Assembly (NCBI GenBank): GCA_938033695.1
Contig: CALHKE010000003.1
Coordinates: 39,242 to 103,241 of the forward strand
From: an uncultured Candidatus Saccharibacteria bacterium
GTDB taxonomy: Bacteria; Patescibacteriota; Saccharimonadia; Saccharimonadales; Saccharimonadaceae
DNA: 64,000 nucleotides
Reading direction: 5' to 3'
The notes under the pieces were generated by a model. That model had not been told where the DNA came from and did no database searches. It worked only from the letters and a program-made list of their open reading frames with translations. Shown here piece by piece: positions 41,405 through 50,590 of this stretch (position 1 is the first letter of the stretch; each line of letters starts with the position of its first letter). Made by a program: the position numbers and the translations under genes.

Positions 41405-42751
41405 ATGGCTGAATCTAAAACCACCAATACAAAATCCGCCCAATCGAAAATTAGCGAGCCAAAAATCGCCCTAGTTTGTGATTGGCTCACGGTGGTCGGT
41501 GGTGCTGAGCAGGTTTTAAGGGAATTACACCGCATTTATCCAGATGCCCCAATTTATACCTCTCAATATCGTCCAAAGGGAATCAATTGGTTTCTCGATG
41601 CCGAAGTTAAAACCGGTTGGTTGAATCTCCTACCAGCTTGCATTCGAAAATTTATCGCTCCCTTACGTCAGAGTTATTTTAAGCATCTTGACCTCACCGC
41701 CTATGATTTGGTTATTTCGGTCTCTGGTTGCGATGCTAAGTTCGTTAAAACTAAACCCGGCGCTCATATCTGTTATTGCCATGTCCCGACCCAGTACTAT
41801 TGGGGAAAATACAGGGAATACCTCGAGGACCCTGGTTTCGGCAAATTGAATTTTCTGGTTCGTCCAGTTTTTCGCTTGATGGTGAAAAATCTACGCAAAA
41901 AAGACCTTGAGGCTGCGGCTCGCCCAGATTATTATTTAACCATCTCAGATTTTGCCCAGCAGGAAATCAAACAATTTTACGAAAGGGAAAGCACGATTAT
42001 TTATCCACCTGTGGCTGTGGAAAACTTCCAACCTGCCGCTCCATATCGTGAAACAATTCAGTCAAATTGTCAAATATTATCACAACATAATTCAAAGAAA
42101 AAGCAAACGAAGATAAAGCTAGAAAACAACATAAAACATAGTAAAAGTCAAATTATCTCTGAGAAATCCGCTAGGGAACTCCCAAAAATTTTACAAAAAC
42201 TTCCAGAAAGCTTTCTTACCCAAGGCTTTTATTTAAATTTTTCTCGTCAGGTCAACTGGAAGCGGCTTGATTTAATTCTCGCGGCTTGCAAGAAGCTCAA
42301 GCTTAATTTAGTTCTTATTGGTAACGGTGCGGCGCATGAATCACTAGTTAATCAAGCTGCCGGCTCGAAGCATGTGGTCTTTTTCGATGTTTTGCCTCAA
42401 TCTGATCTCAAGGAATTTGTTAAATACGCCAAGGCCTTTATTTTTCCGTCTAATGAGCCTTTCGGTATTGCTCCGGTTGAGGCTCTGGCTTCTGGCTGTC
42501 CGGTTATCGCTTTGAAGCAAGGTGGCGCCATGGATTACATTCAGGATGGTAAAAACGGTCTTTTCTTTGAAGAGCAATCTGTCGATTCCCTTGCTCAAAC
42601 TTTGAAAAATTTTGAAGCAAAATCCGCAAATTCTTTTCTTTCGCCTCAAGAAATTTCTGCTACGGCTACCAAGTTTAGTACTGAGAATTTTTACCGCAAA
42701 ATCCGTCAATTTGTCGAAAAGGTCCAAAAAACGCCAAAAGAACCAAAATAA
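41405..42751 (+). CDS. Glycosyltransferase family 4 (mannosyltransferase-like)
   Basis: 448 aa. N-terminal IALVCDWLTVVGGAEQVLREL, ICYCHVPTQYYWGKYREYL, YLTISDFAQQEI and IIYPPV are typical of WbdA/WbaZ-like GT4. C-terminal half has SRQVNWKRLDLIL, LIGNGAAHESL and FPSNEPFGIAPVEALASGCPVIA. Between the two halves an insertion at about residues 219-262 is A+T-rich and Lys/Gln/Ser-rich, unlike the rest, and is probably a disordered loop. It is followed by a Wzy-like gene. Confidence 0.9.
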   Translation: MAESKTTNTKSAQSKISEPKIALVCDWLTVVGGAEQVLRELHRIYPDAPIYTSQYRPKGINWFLDAEVKTGWLNLLPACIRKFIAPLRQSYFKHLDLTAYDLVISVSGCDAKFVKTKPGAHICYCHVPTQYYWGKYREYLEDPGFGKLNFLVRPVFRLMVKNLRKKDLEAAARPDYYLTISDFAQQEIKQFYERESTIIYPPVAVENFQPAAPYRETIQSNCQILSQHNSKKKQTKIKLENNIKHSKSQIISEKSARELPKILQKLPESFLTQGFYLNFSRQVNWKRLDLILAACKKLKLNLVLIGNGAAHESLVNQAAGSKHVVFFDVLPQSDLKEFVKYAKAFIFPSNEPFGIAPVEALASGCPVIALKQGGAMDYIQDGKNGLFFEEQSVDSLAQTLKNFEAKSANSFLSPQEISATATKFSTENFYRKIRQFVEKVQKTPKEPK

Positions 42752-42774
42752 AACCTTAACCCACAGGTAAAACA

Positions 42775-44376
42775 ATGTTAAAAAACCTCCAAACCAAACT
42801 TGAAGATCTAAATCAAAAACTCCTCCCCCTTCACCGTGCTTTTTTCTGGGTGCTTCCCATCGTTCTTTTCTTTTCCTACTACCCAGTTATCCCACTTTTT
42901 TCTACCGAATCCTCCAATTATGAATTTTCCCTACCTCTGTTGTGGCTACTTTTGATGGGTGTTTTATCGTTGCCGATTTTTTTCGCTGACCTCTGTAATC
43001 TCATTACGAAAAAAACTCCACTCACTAAAGTCCCCGTGCAGATTTCTTTGATTTTGAGTAGTATTCCACTCTACTTTTCGCTTACTCTCCTCTGGAGTTC
43101 CAATAAATTTCGCGGCCTTATGACCGCTGGCATTATCTGGTGTCTCTATCTTTCCCTCTTGACTTTTTATAAAAATATTATATTAAAAAAGACACCCCTC
43201 TCACTCGAAAAACCCTTTCTTTTGGGCGCCACCTTAGCTTCCGGTTTTTGTTGGCTACAAGCTATTTTAAATACCCTTAATATTCCGGGCGATCGAATTT
43301 TACTCTGTCTTGGTTGTACTAATCTCTCTTTTGGTTTTCCTCACCCCAATGGTTTTGCTATTGAACCGCAGTTTATGGGTAATCTCTTACTTGCCCCAGC
43401 TATCTTTCTGGTCTTTCGAGTAATTCATCCGAAAACCCACCAAACTCGCAAGTCTAAAATTCTCTATCTCGCTTTGGCTGGCTTTATTATTTCAACACTT
43501 TTCTTGATTTTTTCAAGGGGTGCAACTTACTCCTTCTTCCTGGCTATCGCAGTGATTTTTCTTTATGAAATATTTCACACCAAAAAGAAGCTTCTTGCCG
43601 CCTCGAAGATCATCTCACTAATCTTACTTCCTCTAGTTTTTGTCACGCTTATTCAAGGTTTAATGTCGGAATTCGGTCCCACCTCTGATACTTTTCTCGG
43701 TGGAGTTAGTCGTTCCCTTAGTCAGATGACGCTCGGCCGCATCAAGATTCCTCTTCCCGAAGCTAAAAATCCTTCAACCACCTCTAATGAATCGTCTAAT
43801 CTCTCACCTAACGATAATACTAATACTAATGCAAGTACTAATACTAGTGCTAATCCTATCTCAGATGCCCCGCTCTTTGACGGCTATATTACAGAATCAA
43901 CCGATATTCGTGTCAAGCTCTCGAAAATGGGCCTGCAACTCGCCCTTAGCCACCCAGGACAATTTTTCTTCGGCTCTGGCCTCGGCTCCTCTGGTGTTGC
44001 CCTCTATCAAGCATTTCCGGAACTTGGCTCCACTAAAGAAATTACTCAAAACCAATATGTCGCTATCCTAGTCGAGACCGGTTTTATCGGTATCTTGATT
44101 ATTTTCTGTAGTGGTACTTGCGTATTTTATCTCTGTTATTCTCGCCAAAAACTTGTAAAGCCATCCTCTAGTCAATCTTCCAAGCAATCCATGAAAAAAT
44201 CCAACTTCACCAGCTTAATCTCTAGTATTGCTCCAGCCAAACTCTATTTTGCCTCTCTGATTTTGGCCTATGCCGCCTCGGTTTGTTTCTTCTCGGGCCT
44301 TCCGAATGCCTTGCATATTTACTTAGTTCCCGTCCTCTACTCAGCACTTTTTGCCAAAAATTTTGAATTTTTATAA
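42775..44376 (+). CDS. O-antigen polymerase/ligase-like membrane protein (Wzy/WaaL type)
   Basis: 533 aa with some eleven to twelve membrane segments and one long external loop (about 305-390), the usual layout of Wzy or WaaL. The loop contains a Ser/Asn/Thr low-complexity run (about 335-365) and then YITESTDIRVKLSKMGLQLALSHPGQFFFGSGLGS, with conserved Arg and His-Pro features. Polymerase versus ligase cannot be settled from sequence. In an apparent operon with the sugar transferase and GT4. Confidence 0.78.
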   Translation: MLKNLQTKLEDLNQKLLPLHRAFFWVLPIVLFFSYYPVIPLFSTESSNYEFSLPLLWLLLMGVLSLPIFFADLCNLITKKTPLTKVPVQISLILSSIPLYFSLTLLWSSNKFRGLMTAGIIWCLYLSLLTFYKNIILKKTPLSLEKPFLLGATLASGFCWLQAILNTLNIPGDRILLCLGCTNLSFGFPHPNGFAIEPQFMGNLLLAPAIFLVFRVIHPKTHQTRKSKILYLALAGFIISTLFLIFSRGATYSFFLAIAVIFLYEIFHTKKKLLAASKIISLILLPLVFVTLIQGLMSEFGPTSDTFLGGVSRSLSQMTLGRIKIPLPEAKNPSTTSNESSNLSPNDNTNTNASTNTSANPISDAPLFDGYITESTDIRVKLSKMGLQLALSHPGQFFFGSGLGSSGVALYQAFPELGSTKEITQNQYVAILVETGFIGILIIFCSGTCVFYLCYSRQKLVKPSSSQSSKQSMKKSNFTSLISSIAPAKLYFASLILAYAASVCFFSGLPNALHIYLVPVLYSALFAKNFEFL

Positions 44377-44384
44377 AAATATGA

Positions 44385-44390
44385 TATAAT
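44385..44390 (+). promoter_or_regulatory. Extended -10 (TATGATATAAT) of the coiled-coil gene
   Basis: Unlike other -10 boxes here it lies far from the gene (about 100 nt), leaving a real 5' leader with a small ORF at 44446. Confidence 0.65.
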
Positions 44391-44445
44391 ACCTGTGTTA
44401 CTCTAGTGACAAATTAGCTACGGCTAGTTCTTTAAGGAGTTTTAT

Positions 44446-44526
44446 ATGCTTATTTGTTACTTATTGACTCGCAAGAAAGGGAGGTGGAGTCATGAAATCT
44501 CTAGCGGAAGAGAAAATCGAGCTTGA
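44446..44526 (+). CDS. Possible 26-aa leader peptide
   Basis: ATG 44446 has TAAGGAG 7 nt upstream and reads MLICYLLTRKKGRWSHEI... to a TGA inside the next gene, overlapping its start in another frame. Good spacing suggests it may be translated and affect reading of the main gene; composition alone gives no support. Confidence 0.3.
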   Translation: MLICYLLTRKKGRWSHEISSGRENRA

Positions 44527-45199
44527 TGCTCTGCTTCAGGAAGTCAAATCTGCGAAAAGATTGATGGACGAAGCCGAGAAGAAGTGTAAGGAAGCTAACA
44601 CCGAGATCGAAAAACTAAGGAAAATGATGAGCGATTTTGGCGGAGATGAAGTTGCAAAGCTTTACGATGAAACCGGGCAAATTATCACTCAGATCCAACA
44701 GAATTTCGAATCTCAAAAACAGGACCCAGCTAATCAGGATCTAAAAAAGGAACATCTTGATCTTATCAAGAAAAAAAATCAGCTGATCAGCGAGAAGAAT
44801 GCTTATTACAACCCCAAGCTACACCCCCAACTCTGCAGGATTAGGGATGAGTTTGAGGAGACTAAGCAAGAAAAAATTACTTGGGAAAAAATCTTTTCCC
44901 AACGAAAGGAGGAATATAGCGAGAAAGACACCATCTATCGGAAGAAGAAAAGCTTCATTGAAAGCCTAACTTCCTCGGAAGATATTAGGATTAAGTCTTA
45001 TCTCGATAAGTTACTTCATTTGTTTGGAGTGCCTACCGGTAGCGAATTTAAGCTAGTTTCTAGACAGGGTAGAATTGACCTCTATTATGGCGGTCAATGG
45101 CATCCAGACGGAGTAAATCACGGTCATATCACCGCCATTAAAAATGAGGATGACTATGATGTGTCCTACCGCCGCGAACCTAGCTGCAATGTCGGCTAA
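44492..45199 (+). CDS. Coiled-coil protein of unknown function
   Basis: 235 aa, not recognised. Residues 1-165 are long charged helices with heptad-like spacing (Glu/Lys-rich), no signal or membrane segment. The last 65 residues form a separate small domain (DKLLHLFGVPTGSEFKLV...DLYYGGQWHPDGVNHGHIT...SYRREP). GGGAGG sits 8 nt before ATG. A terminator follows. The context says nothing about its role. Confidence 0.75.
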   Translation: MKSLAEEKIELDALLQEVKSAKRLMDEAEKKCKEANTEIEKLRKMMSDFGGDEVAKLYDETGQIITQIQQNFESQKQDPANQDLKKEHLDLIKKKNQLISEKNAYYNPKLHPQLCRIRDEFEETKQEKITWEKIFSQRKEEYSEKDTIYRKKKSFIESLTSSEDIRIKSYLDKLLHLFGVPTGSEFKLVSRQGRIDLYYGGQWHPDGVNHGHITAIKNEDDYDVSYRREPSCNVG

Positions 45200-45240
45200 A
45201 AATTTCAAAATGACAAAATTAAGTATCATGTAACTTCTAA

Positions 45241-45267
45241 AAGAGGCTAAGTTTTAGCCTCTTTTTT
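45241..45267 (+). terminator. Terminator after the coiled-coil gene
   Basis: AAGAGGCTAA pairs with TTAGCCTCTT, then T-run. Confidence 0.87.
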
Positions 45268-45278
45268 CATTTCTTCGT

Positions 45279-45284
45279 TATAAT
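45279..45284 (+). promoter_or_regulatory. -10 TATAAT of pta, leaderless type
   Basis: Ends 6 nt before ATG 45291. Confidence 0.65.
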
Positions 45285-45290
45285 TAGAAC

Positions 45291-46073
45291 ATGAAAACAC
45301 GCATCGTCTTCCCCGAATTAGAAAATCCCATTATTAAATCTGCCATCGAAAAAGCTCGCGAAAAATTTCCCGATTTTGAACTAGTCGGTGCTGATTCTCT
45401 CGAGCACGCCTGTCTTGCGGTGAAAAATCAGCTTGCCGATTCTCTAATTGCGGGCATCGATTACTCCTCACGTGACGTAATTTTAGCTTGTCGCGACCTT
45501 ATCGGGGTGAAGAATCCGCGTAATCTCTTGAAACCGACTTTTTCCGCTAGTTTCATCCTGGAACGTGAAAATGAAACTTATGTACTTGCTGATGCGGCCG
45601 CCTGTAAACATCCTACCCCTGATCAGCTTTATGATATTGCCGTGCAAACCGTTGAAACCGCGAGCAAAATTTTCCCGACTCCGAAGGTTGCCTTCCTGAG
45701 TTTTTCTACCAAAGGTTCCGGTGGTCGCGATGAGACCATTGATTTGATCCAAGAAACCATCGCTAAGCTGAAAATTTCTCACCCTGAACTCCTAGTCGAT
45801 GGCGAATTACAACTCGATGCCGCGATTAATCCGCGTATCGGCCAGAAAAAAGCCCCAGATTCTCCAGTTGCTGGCTTCGCTAACACCCTAATTGTCCCTG
45901 ATCTTAACACTGGTAATATCCTCTATAAATCCATGGAACAATTTGGTGGTTTTACGGCTGCCGGACCGATTCTTCAGGGCTTCAATGCGCCGATTTCCGA
46001 TCTCTCTCGTGGCAGTACCGAAGAAGACGTCCTAAAAGTTATCGAGTATATGATGCTTCTGTCTAAGCACTAA
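45291..46073 (+). CDS. pta: Phosphate acetyltransferase-like enzyme
   Basis: Interconverts acetyl-CoA and acetyl phosphate, feeding ATP production in fermenters. 260 aa, shorter than the usual 320-340. Blocks: VFPELENPIIKSAIEKA, VAFLSFSTKGSGG, DGELQLDAAINP, GFANTLIVPDLNTGNILYK and GPILQGFNAPISDLSRG are typical of the PTA domain. Shortening is mainly in the N-terminal half. No ackA neighbour is seen. Confidence 0.87.
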   Translation: MKTRIVFPELENPIIKSAIEKAREKFPDFELVGADSLEHACLAVKNQLADSLIAGIDYSSRDVILACRDLIGVKNPRNLLKPTFSASFILERENETYVLADAAACKHPTPDQLYDIAVQTVETASKIFPTPKVAFLSFSTKGSGGRDETIDLIQETIAKLKISHPELLVDGELQLDAAINPRIGQKKAPDSPVAGFANTLIVPDLNTGNILYKSMEQFGGFTAAGPILQGFNAPISDLSRGSTEEDVLKVIEYMMLLSKH

Positions 46074-46099
46074 TCTTTGCGCCGCTTACCTCCAAGATG

Positions 46100-46105
46100 T
46101 ATAAT
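46100..46105 (+). promoter_or_regulatory. -10 TATAAT of the glmM-GNAT-murC unit
   Basis: 25 nt before ATG 46131; a short leader holds AATGGAGTG. Confidence 0.55.
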
Positions 46106-46130
46106 AGAAACTAGTTGAAAATGGAGTGTT

Positions 46131-47726
46131 ATGAAAGGTAAAATCAAATATTTCGGTACTGACGGTATTAGACAAAAGGCAGAAGCTTTTACCCCTGGCT
46201 TTATCCAAGCTGTTACTCTCGGTATTGTGCGTTATTTAGGTAATGCAAAAGAGGATGAAAGTGGTCTCGAACGTCCAGCTCGGGTTTTAATTGGTGGCGA
46301 CACGCGTGAATCCACTGAATGGATGATTCGTTATTTTGAGGAAGCCCTGGAAACTGTCGGAATTGATCACGGTACGGTGGGTGTCTTGCCTACCCCAGCG
46401 ATTAATTACGCTTTTTATGAAATGGGTTACGACCTAGCTATTGATATTACCGCTTCTCATAATCCCTACACTGATAATGGTATTAAAATTTTCGAACGCG
46501 GTGATACGATTGGTGGGCTCGAGGCTACTATGCCAGGCGGTGTCGCTTTTTCCGGTACTGGCACTAATGATTCTGGCGAAAATCTCGCACATCTAGTCAA
46601 AAAATATCCCTACGGTATTAAACTTTCGCAGTCCGGGGTCAATGCGATCGAAAATGCCCTGGAAAATGAATCTGGTTTTGATGTGCATAGCCCGGAATTC
46701 CGTGAGAATCTCCATGAGGATGCACTTTCACGTTATCTCGATCATCTCCGTACTTATTTAACTCAATTTGGTCCAGCTACCACCTCAGTACGCCAAAAGC
46801 CTAATTTTTCTGGTCTTCGCATTGGCCTAGATCTCGCTTGTGGTGCCACCTCTGTTACTGCTAAACAAATTTTTGAAGAGCTCGGTGCCGAGGTTATTGC
46901 TATTCATGAGGACGCTAATTTCGGTGAAAAAATTAATGCTGGTTGTGGTAGCACTCATCTTGAACCGCTTATTAAGCTGGTGAAGGAGAAACAACTCGAT
47001 TTTGGCGCGGCCTTCGATGGTGACGGTGATCGCTGCTTAATGATTGATCGAAATGGTCAGATTATTGATGGTGATGATATGATTGTGATTTTGGCAAATT
47101 ATCTGGGTGTTCCAGAAGTCTGTGTCACGATTATGGCCAACAAAGGCTTACTGCGTTGGGCAGAAAAAACTGGCATTAAAATCGCCATGACCGACGTCGG
47201 TGATCAAAATGTTTCCGCTAAAATGCGTGAAGACGGTATTCTTCTGGGTGGCGAACAGAGTGGGCATATTATTCTGCCCGGTGAACCAATGGGCGACGGT
47301 GTGCTTACTGCGCTCGTAATCACTAAGATTCTCTCTGAAGCTCGTGAAAAATTCCAGAACGAAGATACCTTACTTACGAGCTATCAGACTATTCAGGATG
47401 AAAAAGCCGGTCAAACTACTGAAAATATTGAGCGTATTTTGCCGAGCCTATCAACCCTCTGTCAAAACTTCCAAAAGCTTCCGCAAACCATCAAGAACCA
47501 ACCAGTCGATAATCAGACCAAGCAAGCTTTTCGTAACCTCACGGAAACTGCTGAGAAATTTATCGCCACTGAAACCGCCAATCTTCCTGCCGGTTGGTCA
47601 ATCAATATTCGCGCCTCCGGTACCGAAGATTTAGTCCGCATTACAATCTGGGGCGACGATGCTACGGCAATTCAAAAAACTGCCGACGCTATTGCTGAGC
47701 GCCTGACTAAAACCATGTTTGAATAA
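46131..47726 (+). CDS. glmM: Phosphoglucosamine mutase-like enzyme
   Basis: Converts glucosamine 6-phosphate to the 1-phosphate. 531 aa, about 80 more than usual. Motifs: KIKYFGTDGIR, catalytic serine in TASHNPYTDNGIK, metal loop FDGDGDRCLM, GGEQSGHIILPG, and the phosphate-binding loop RASGTEDLVRI. Extra length lies in inserts at about 140-220 and 405-470. Together with glmS and a GNAT gene it supports local production of amino-sugar precursors. Phosphomannomutase activity cannot be excluded. Confidence 0.9.
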   Translation: MKGKIKYFGTDGIRQKAEAFTPGFIQAVTLGIVRYLGNAKEDESGLERPARVLIGGDTRESTEWMIRYFEEALETVGIDHGTVGVLPTPAINYAFYEMGYDLAIDITASHNPYTDNGIKIFERGDTIGGLEATMPGGVAFSGTGTNDSGENLAHLVKKYPYGIKLSQSGVNAIENALENESGFDVHSPEFRENLHEDALSRYLDHLRTYLTQFGPATTSVRQKPNFSGLRIGLDLACGATSVTAKQIFEELGAEVIAIHEDANFGEKINAGCGSTHLEPLIKLVKEKQLDFGAAFDGDGDRCLMIDRNGQIIDGDDMIVILANYLGVPEVCVTIMANKGLLRWAEKTGIKIAMTDVGDQNVSAKMREDGILLGGEQSGHIILPGEPMGDGVLTALVITKILSEAREKFQNEDTLLTSYQTIQDEKAGQTTENIERILPSLSTLCQNFQKLPQTIKNQPVDNQTKQAFRNLTETAEKFIATETANLPAGWSINIRASGTEDLVRITIWGDDATAIQKTADAIAERLTKTMFE

Positions 47727-47738
47727 AGAAAGGGAATT

Positions 47739-48179
47739 ATGGTTAAAATTGAACGTCTTAAACAGTATCAACCAGAAATCGCCACTCGTGTGCGTCAGCT
47801 TCTGATTCAACTTTCTCGTAGTGGCAAGGATAAAGGTGAAATTAGCCCAGACTGGTTCACAGAGGTCGTTAACTCTCCATATCATGATCTCATTTTCGCC
47901 GTGGAAGATGGACAGATTCTCGGCATGGCTTCGGTCTCGGTGACTTTTGGGGCGGGAATCTACAAGAATGCTTACCTCGAAGATTTTGTGGTGGATAGTA
48001 CCGCTCGTGGCAAAGGTGTGGGTGATCTAATTTTCCAGGCTTATGAAGATTGGGCTAGGGAAAAAGGCTGTAAAAATCTTGAATTCACCTGTGGTCATGG
48101 TCGTGAAGTAGCTCAGAAGTTTTACAAGGCTCACGGTGCCGAAATTTACGATACTAACTTCTTTAGGAAAAAATTATGA
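47739..48179 (+). CDS. GNAT-family N-acetyltransferase
   Basis: 146 aa. Acetyl-CoA-binding motif A is VDSTARGKGVGDLIFQAYEDWAREKG (RGKGVG loop), preceded by strand VVD and followed by FYKAHGAEIYD. Substrate is unknown. Its place between glmM and murC makes glucosamine 1-phosphate acetylation worth considering, since it would replace half of GlmU; this is inference. AAAGGGA precedes the ATG, and the stop overlaps murC by 4 nt. Confidence 0.88.
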   Translation: MVKIERLKQYQPEIATRVRQLLIQLSRSGKDKGEISPDWFTEVVNSPYHDLIFAVEDGQILGMASVSVTFGAGIYKNAYLEDFVVDSTARGKGVGDLIFQAYEDWAREKGCKNLEFTCGHGREVAQKFYKAHGAEIYDTNFFRKKL

Positions 48180-49462
48180 ACATTTTTATCTCTGGTATTT
48201 CCGGTACTGGCATGGGGCCCCTCGCCCTTTTTGCTCATGATGCTGGACATCAAGTTTTTGGCTCCGACCTTCACGAAGGCCCGATTACTAAGGAACTAAA
48301 AGCTAAAAATCTCACCTTTGCTATCGGTCCACAAACTGGTGATTATCTGGCGGAGATTCATCAGAAGACTCCGATTGATTGGTATGTCCATACTTCAGCC
48401 ATTACCGAATCACATCCCGAATATCAACGCGCCAAGTCACTGGGTTTGAAGATTTCTAAGCGTGACGAATTAATCGAAACTCTCGTTGAAAAACATCATC
48501 TGAAGATGGTAGCAGTTGCCGGCACTCATGGCAAAACCACTACTACTTCTATGCTAATTTGGCTCAGCCAAAAACTCGGTTTGAAAGCCTCCTATATGGT
48601 CGGCTCGACTCTTAATTTTGCCCCTTCTGCTAAGTATAATCAGGACGATCAATTTTTACTTTATGAAGCCGATGAATATGACCGTAACTTCCTCGCTTTC
48701 CATCCTTGGCTTTCGCTCATTACTTTTGTCTCCTATGACCATTCGGATATATTTGCCACGGCGGCTGAATATCAAGAAGCCTTTTTAAAATTCGAATCCC
48801 AGAGCGAGCACCTCATTTTTGGTCCACACGCCAATCTTCACCACGCTGAACTTCTGGCTGACAAACATCCCGATGTAGTTTTAATGTCGGCCAAGGAATT
48901 AATGTTACCGGGTGAAGCACGTCGTCTTGATGCTACGCTCGCCATTAAAGCGGTACAGCAAATTCTTGAATCGCTCGGTCGCGAGGTTAATCATTTTGAA
49001 ATTATCCAGGCGATCAATCAATTCCCAGGTGTCGGACGTCGTTTTGAGCGCCTAGCTGACGGACTTTATTCCGATTACGCACATCACCCAGAGGAAATTC
49101 GTGCCACTATTAATGTTGCCCTCGAGGAAGCCAAACGTACGCAGAAAAAAGGCGTGGTAATTCTTTATCAACCACATCAAAATATCCGCCAGCACGAATT
49201 CTTCGATGAATATCGGGATATTTTCCAGGGTATCGAAAAACTTTATTGGTTGCCAACTTATCTTTCGCGCGAGGATCCTAAATTAAAAATCCTTACCCCA
49301 AGTGATTTTCTTAATTCGTTAGATAATCCTGAAATCGGTACCGCAGTAGAGCTGGATGACACACTTGCCGCCAAGCTTCGCCAAGATCTTGACGATAATT
49401 ATCTGGTCATCCTAATGTCCGCTGGTGACGCCGACCCATGGTTCCGCCAAAAGTTCTTATGA
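48176..49462 (+). CDS. murC: UDP-N-acetylmuramate-alanine ligase (MurC)
   Basis: Adds L-Ala to UDP-MurNAc. 428 aa. N-terminal domain MNIFISGISGTGMGPLALFAHDAGHQVFGSD, P-loop VAGTHGKTTTTSML, EADEYDRNFL, FPGVGRRFER and SDYAHHPEEIRATI are characteristic. The related ligase Mpl is longer and has other signatures. Overlaps the GNAT gene, and its TGA lies in front of the -10 box of the next gene. Confidence 0.93.
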   Translation: MNIFISGISGTGMGPLALFAHDAGHQVFGSDLHEGPITKELKAKNLTFAIGPQTGDYLAEIHQKTPIDWYVHTSAITESHPEYQRAKSLGLKISKRDELIETLVEKHHLKMVAVAGTHGKTTTTSMLIWLSQKLGLKASYMVGSTLNFAPSAKYNQDDQFLLYEADEYDRNFLAFHPWLSLITFVSYDHSDIFATAAEYQEAFLKFESQSEHLIFGPHANLHHAELLADKHPDVVLMSAKELMLPGEARRLDATLAIKAVQQILESLGREVNHFEIIQAINQFPGVGRRFERLADGLYSDYAHHPEEIRATINVALEEAKRTQKKGVVILYQPHQNIRQHEFFDEYRDIFQGIEKLYWLPTYLSREDPKLKILTPSDFLNSLDNPEIGTAVELDDTLAAKLRQDLDDNYLVILMSAGDADPWFRQKFL

Positions 49463-49468
49463 TATAAT
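49463..49468 (+). promoter_or_regulatory. Extended -10 (TATGATATAAT) of the 49479 gene
   Basis: Starts 1 nt after the murC stop and ends 10 nt before ATG 49479. Confidence 0.65.
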
Positions 49469-49478
49469 TAAATTCAGT

Positions 49479-50231
49479 ATGGGTGGTGTTTTGAAGCAGG
49501 AGCGTCAGGAAGACAAGAGGAAGCGCTTTTTGACCTTCTTAAAACAGATCAAGACCTGGCAATTATTTTTGAGTCTATTGCCACTACTTTTTCTTTCCGC
49601 CACTTTTTTGCGCTTTGATCATCTGAAAATGATGGACTTAAAAACTAAGGTCGAAAAAGCTGACGAGGGCAAGGCTGCCGACGGTACCGATTTGCCACAA
49701 GCTGAAATTGATCAAAACATCCGCACTGCCCTGAAAAACCTGCGAGATTTTAGCTCTTCTCACACTATCGTGAATTTTGTCGAAAAAAATGGTCACACCA
49801 CTCTGACCTTCGGCACCGGTCCAATCTATCTGGAACATCAATATAACCGCCAGGCCACCGTTGCCTTGCGCGAAGCCGAGTCCAAACTTGCTCAAAATCC
49901 CGATGGCAACCCCAATGGTAATATCTTCGCTAAAGCTATGGAAACTTGCAAGCCGCAAGCTATCCGTAACGGTTGGGGTTGGAATAGTCCAGGTTATCTT
50001 AATTGTATGACCGGCGTAATCAATAGCTATCCGGCCACTGACAAGCTCACCACCAATCTCACCGCCGATTTACCGCCAACCGCCCTTTATCGCTACGATT
50101 TTGTTTCGCCGATTTGGACCCCAAGCCTCTCTGGGATTACAGTTCTGCTTTGTGTCGTTATCATTATTACCATCGTGATTCGTCTAATTATTTTTGCCTT
50201 CCTTCGTCTCGCCTTACTCTTTTTGAAATAA
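49479..50231 (+). CDS. Hypothetical membrane protein with external domain between two segments
   Basis: 250 aa. One membrane segment (about 26-45) and another at the C-terminus (about 215-240), with a 165-residue domain between, probably outside. This domain has two cysteines (METCKPQ and YLNCMTG), a possible disulfide. ATG 49479 is chosen because the frame extends 18 codons upstream into murC, while a -10 box lies 10 nt before this ATG. No family recognised. Confidence 0.72.
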   Translation: MGGVLKQERQEDKRKRFLTFLKQIKTWQLFLSLLPLLFLSATFLRFDHLKMMDLKTKVEKADEGKAADGTDLPQAEIDQNIRTALKNLRDFSSSHTIVNFVEKNGHTTLTFGTGPIYLEHQYNRQATVALREAESKLAQNPDGNPNGNIFAKAMETCKPQAIRNGWGWNSPGYLNCMTGVINSYPATDKLTTNLTADLPPTALYRYDFVSPIWTPSLSGITVLLCVVIIITIVIRLIIFAFLRLALLFLK

Positions 50232-50310
50232 TTCCACCAACTTTCCAGATTACCACCCCTGTTAAAAGCATAAAAGTTTTCCCACCCCTATTTCACCCCC
50301 ATAAAATCTC

Positions 50311-50339
50311 TTGACACTTATCTTTATCTAATCTAATAT
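50311..50339 (+). promoter_or_regulatory. Sigma70-type promoter
   Basis: TTGACA (50311-50316), 17-nt spacer, TAATAT (50334-50339), ahead of the 68-aa gene. Confidence 0.7.
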
Positions 50340-50367
50340 AAAACTATACTTATTTAAAGGAGGACAA

Positions 50368-50574
50368 ATGGCCTATAGTCATAAAAACAGCAAGGGAATT
50401 ACCTACTACCTACACAAGTCAGAAGTAACCCTTCGCGGTGGCAAGCCACAAACTATCTATTTCTTCACTAAGACTGAGAACAACCCTAAGGGTACCCCAG
50501 TTGATCTTCCAGAAGATCGCGTTGTCAACGAAAACCCACGCAACGGTTTCTTGACTCTTTCCAAGAAGAAATAA
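50368..50574 (+). CDS. Small basic protein of unknown function
   Basis: 68 aa: MAYSHKNSKGITYYLHKSEV..., a small, strongly basic, beta-rich protein without membrane segment. From memory, similar short MAYSHKNSKG-type proteins exist in Saccharibacteria and Actinobacteria but have no known role. AAAGGAGG ribosome site, a good promoter and a strong terminator suggest high expression. Confidence 0.8.
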   Translation: MAYSHKNSKGITYYLHKSEVTLRGGKPQTIYFFTKTENNPKGTPVDLPEDRVVNENPRNGFLTLSKKK

Positions 50575-50590
50575 TCTTCAGCCGATTACA

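Noticed and set aside
49425..49478. N-terminal extension of the 49479 gene into murC
   Set aside because: A TATGATATAAT box lies inside it, and the extended part has no ribosome site.
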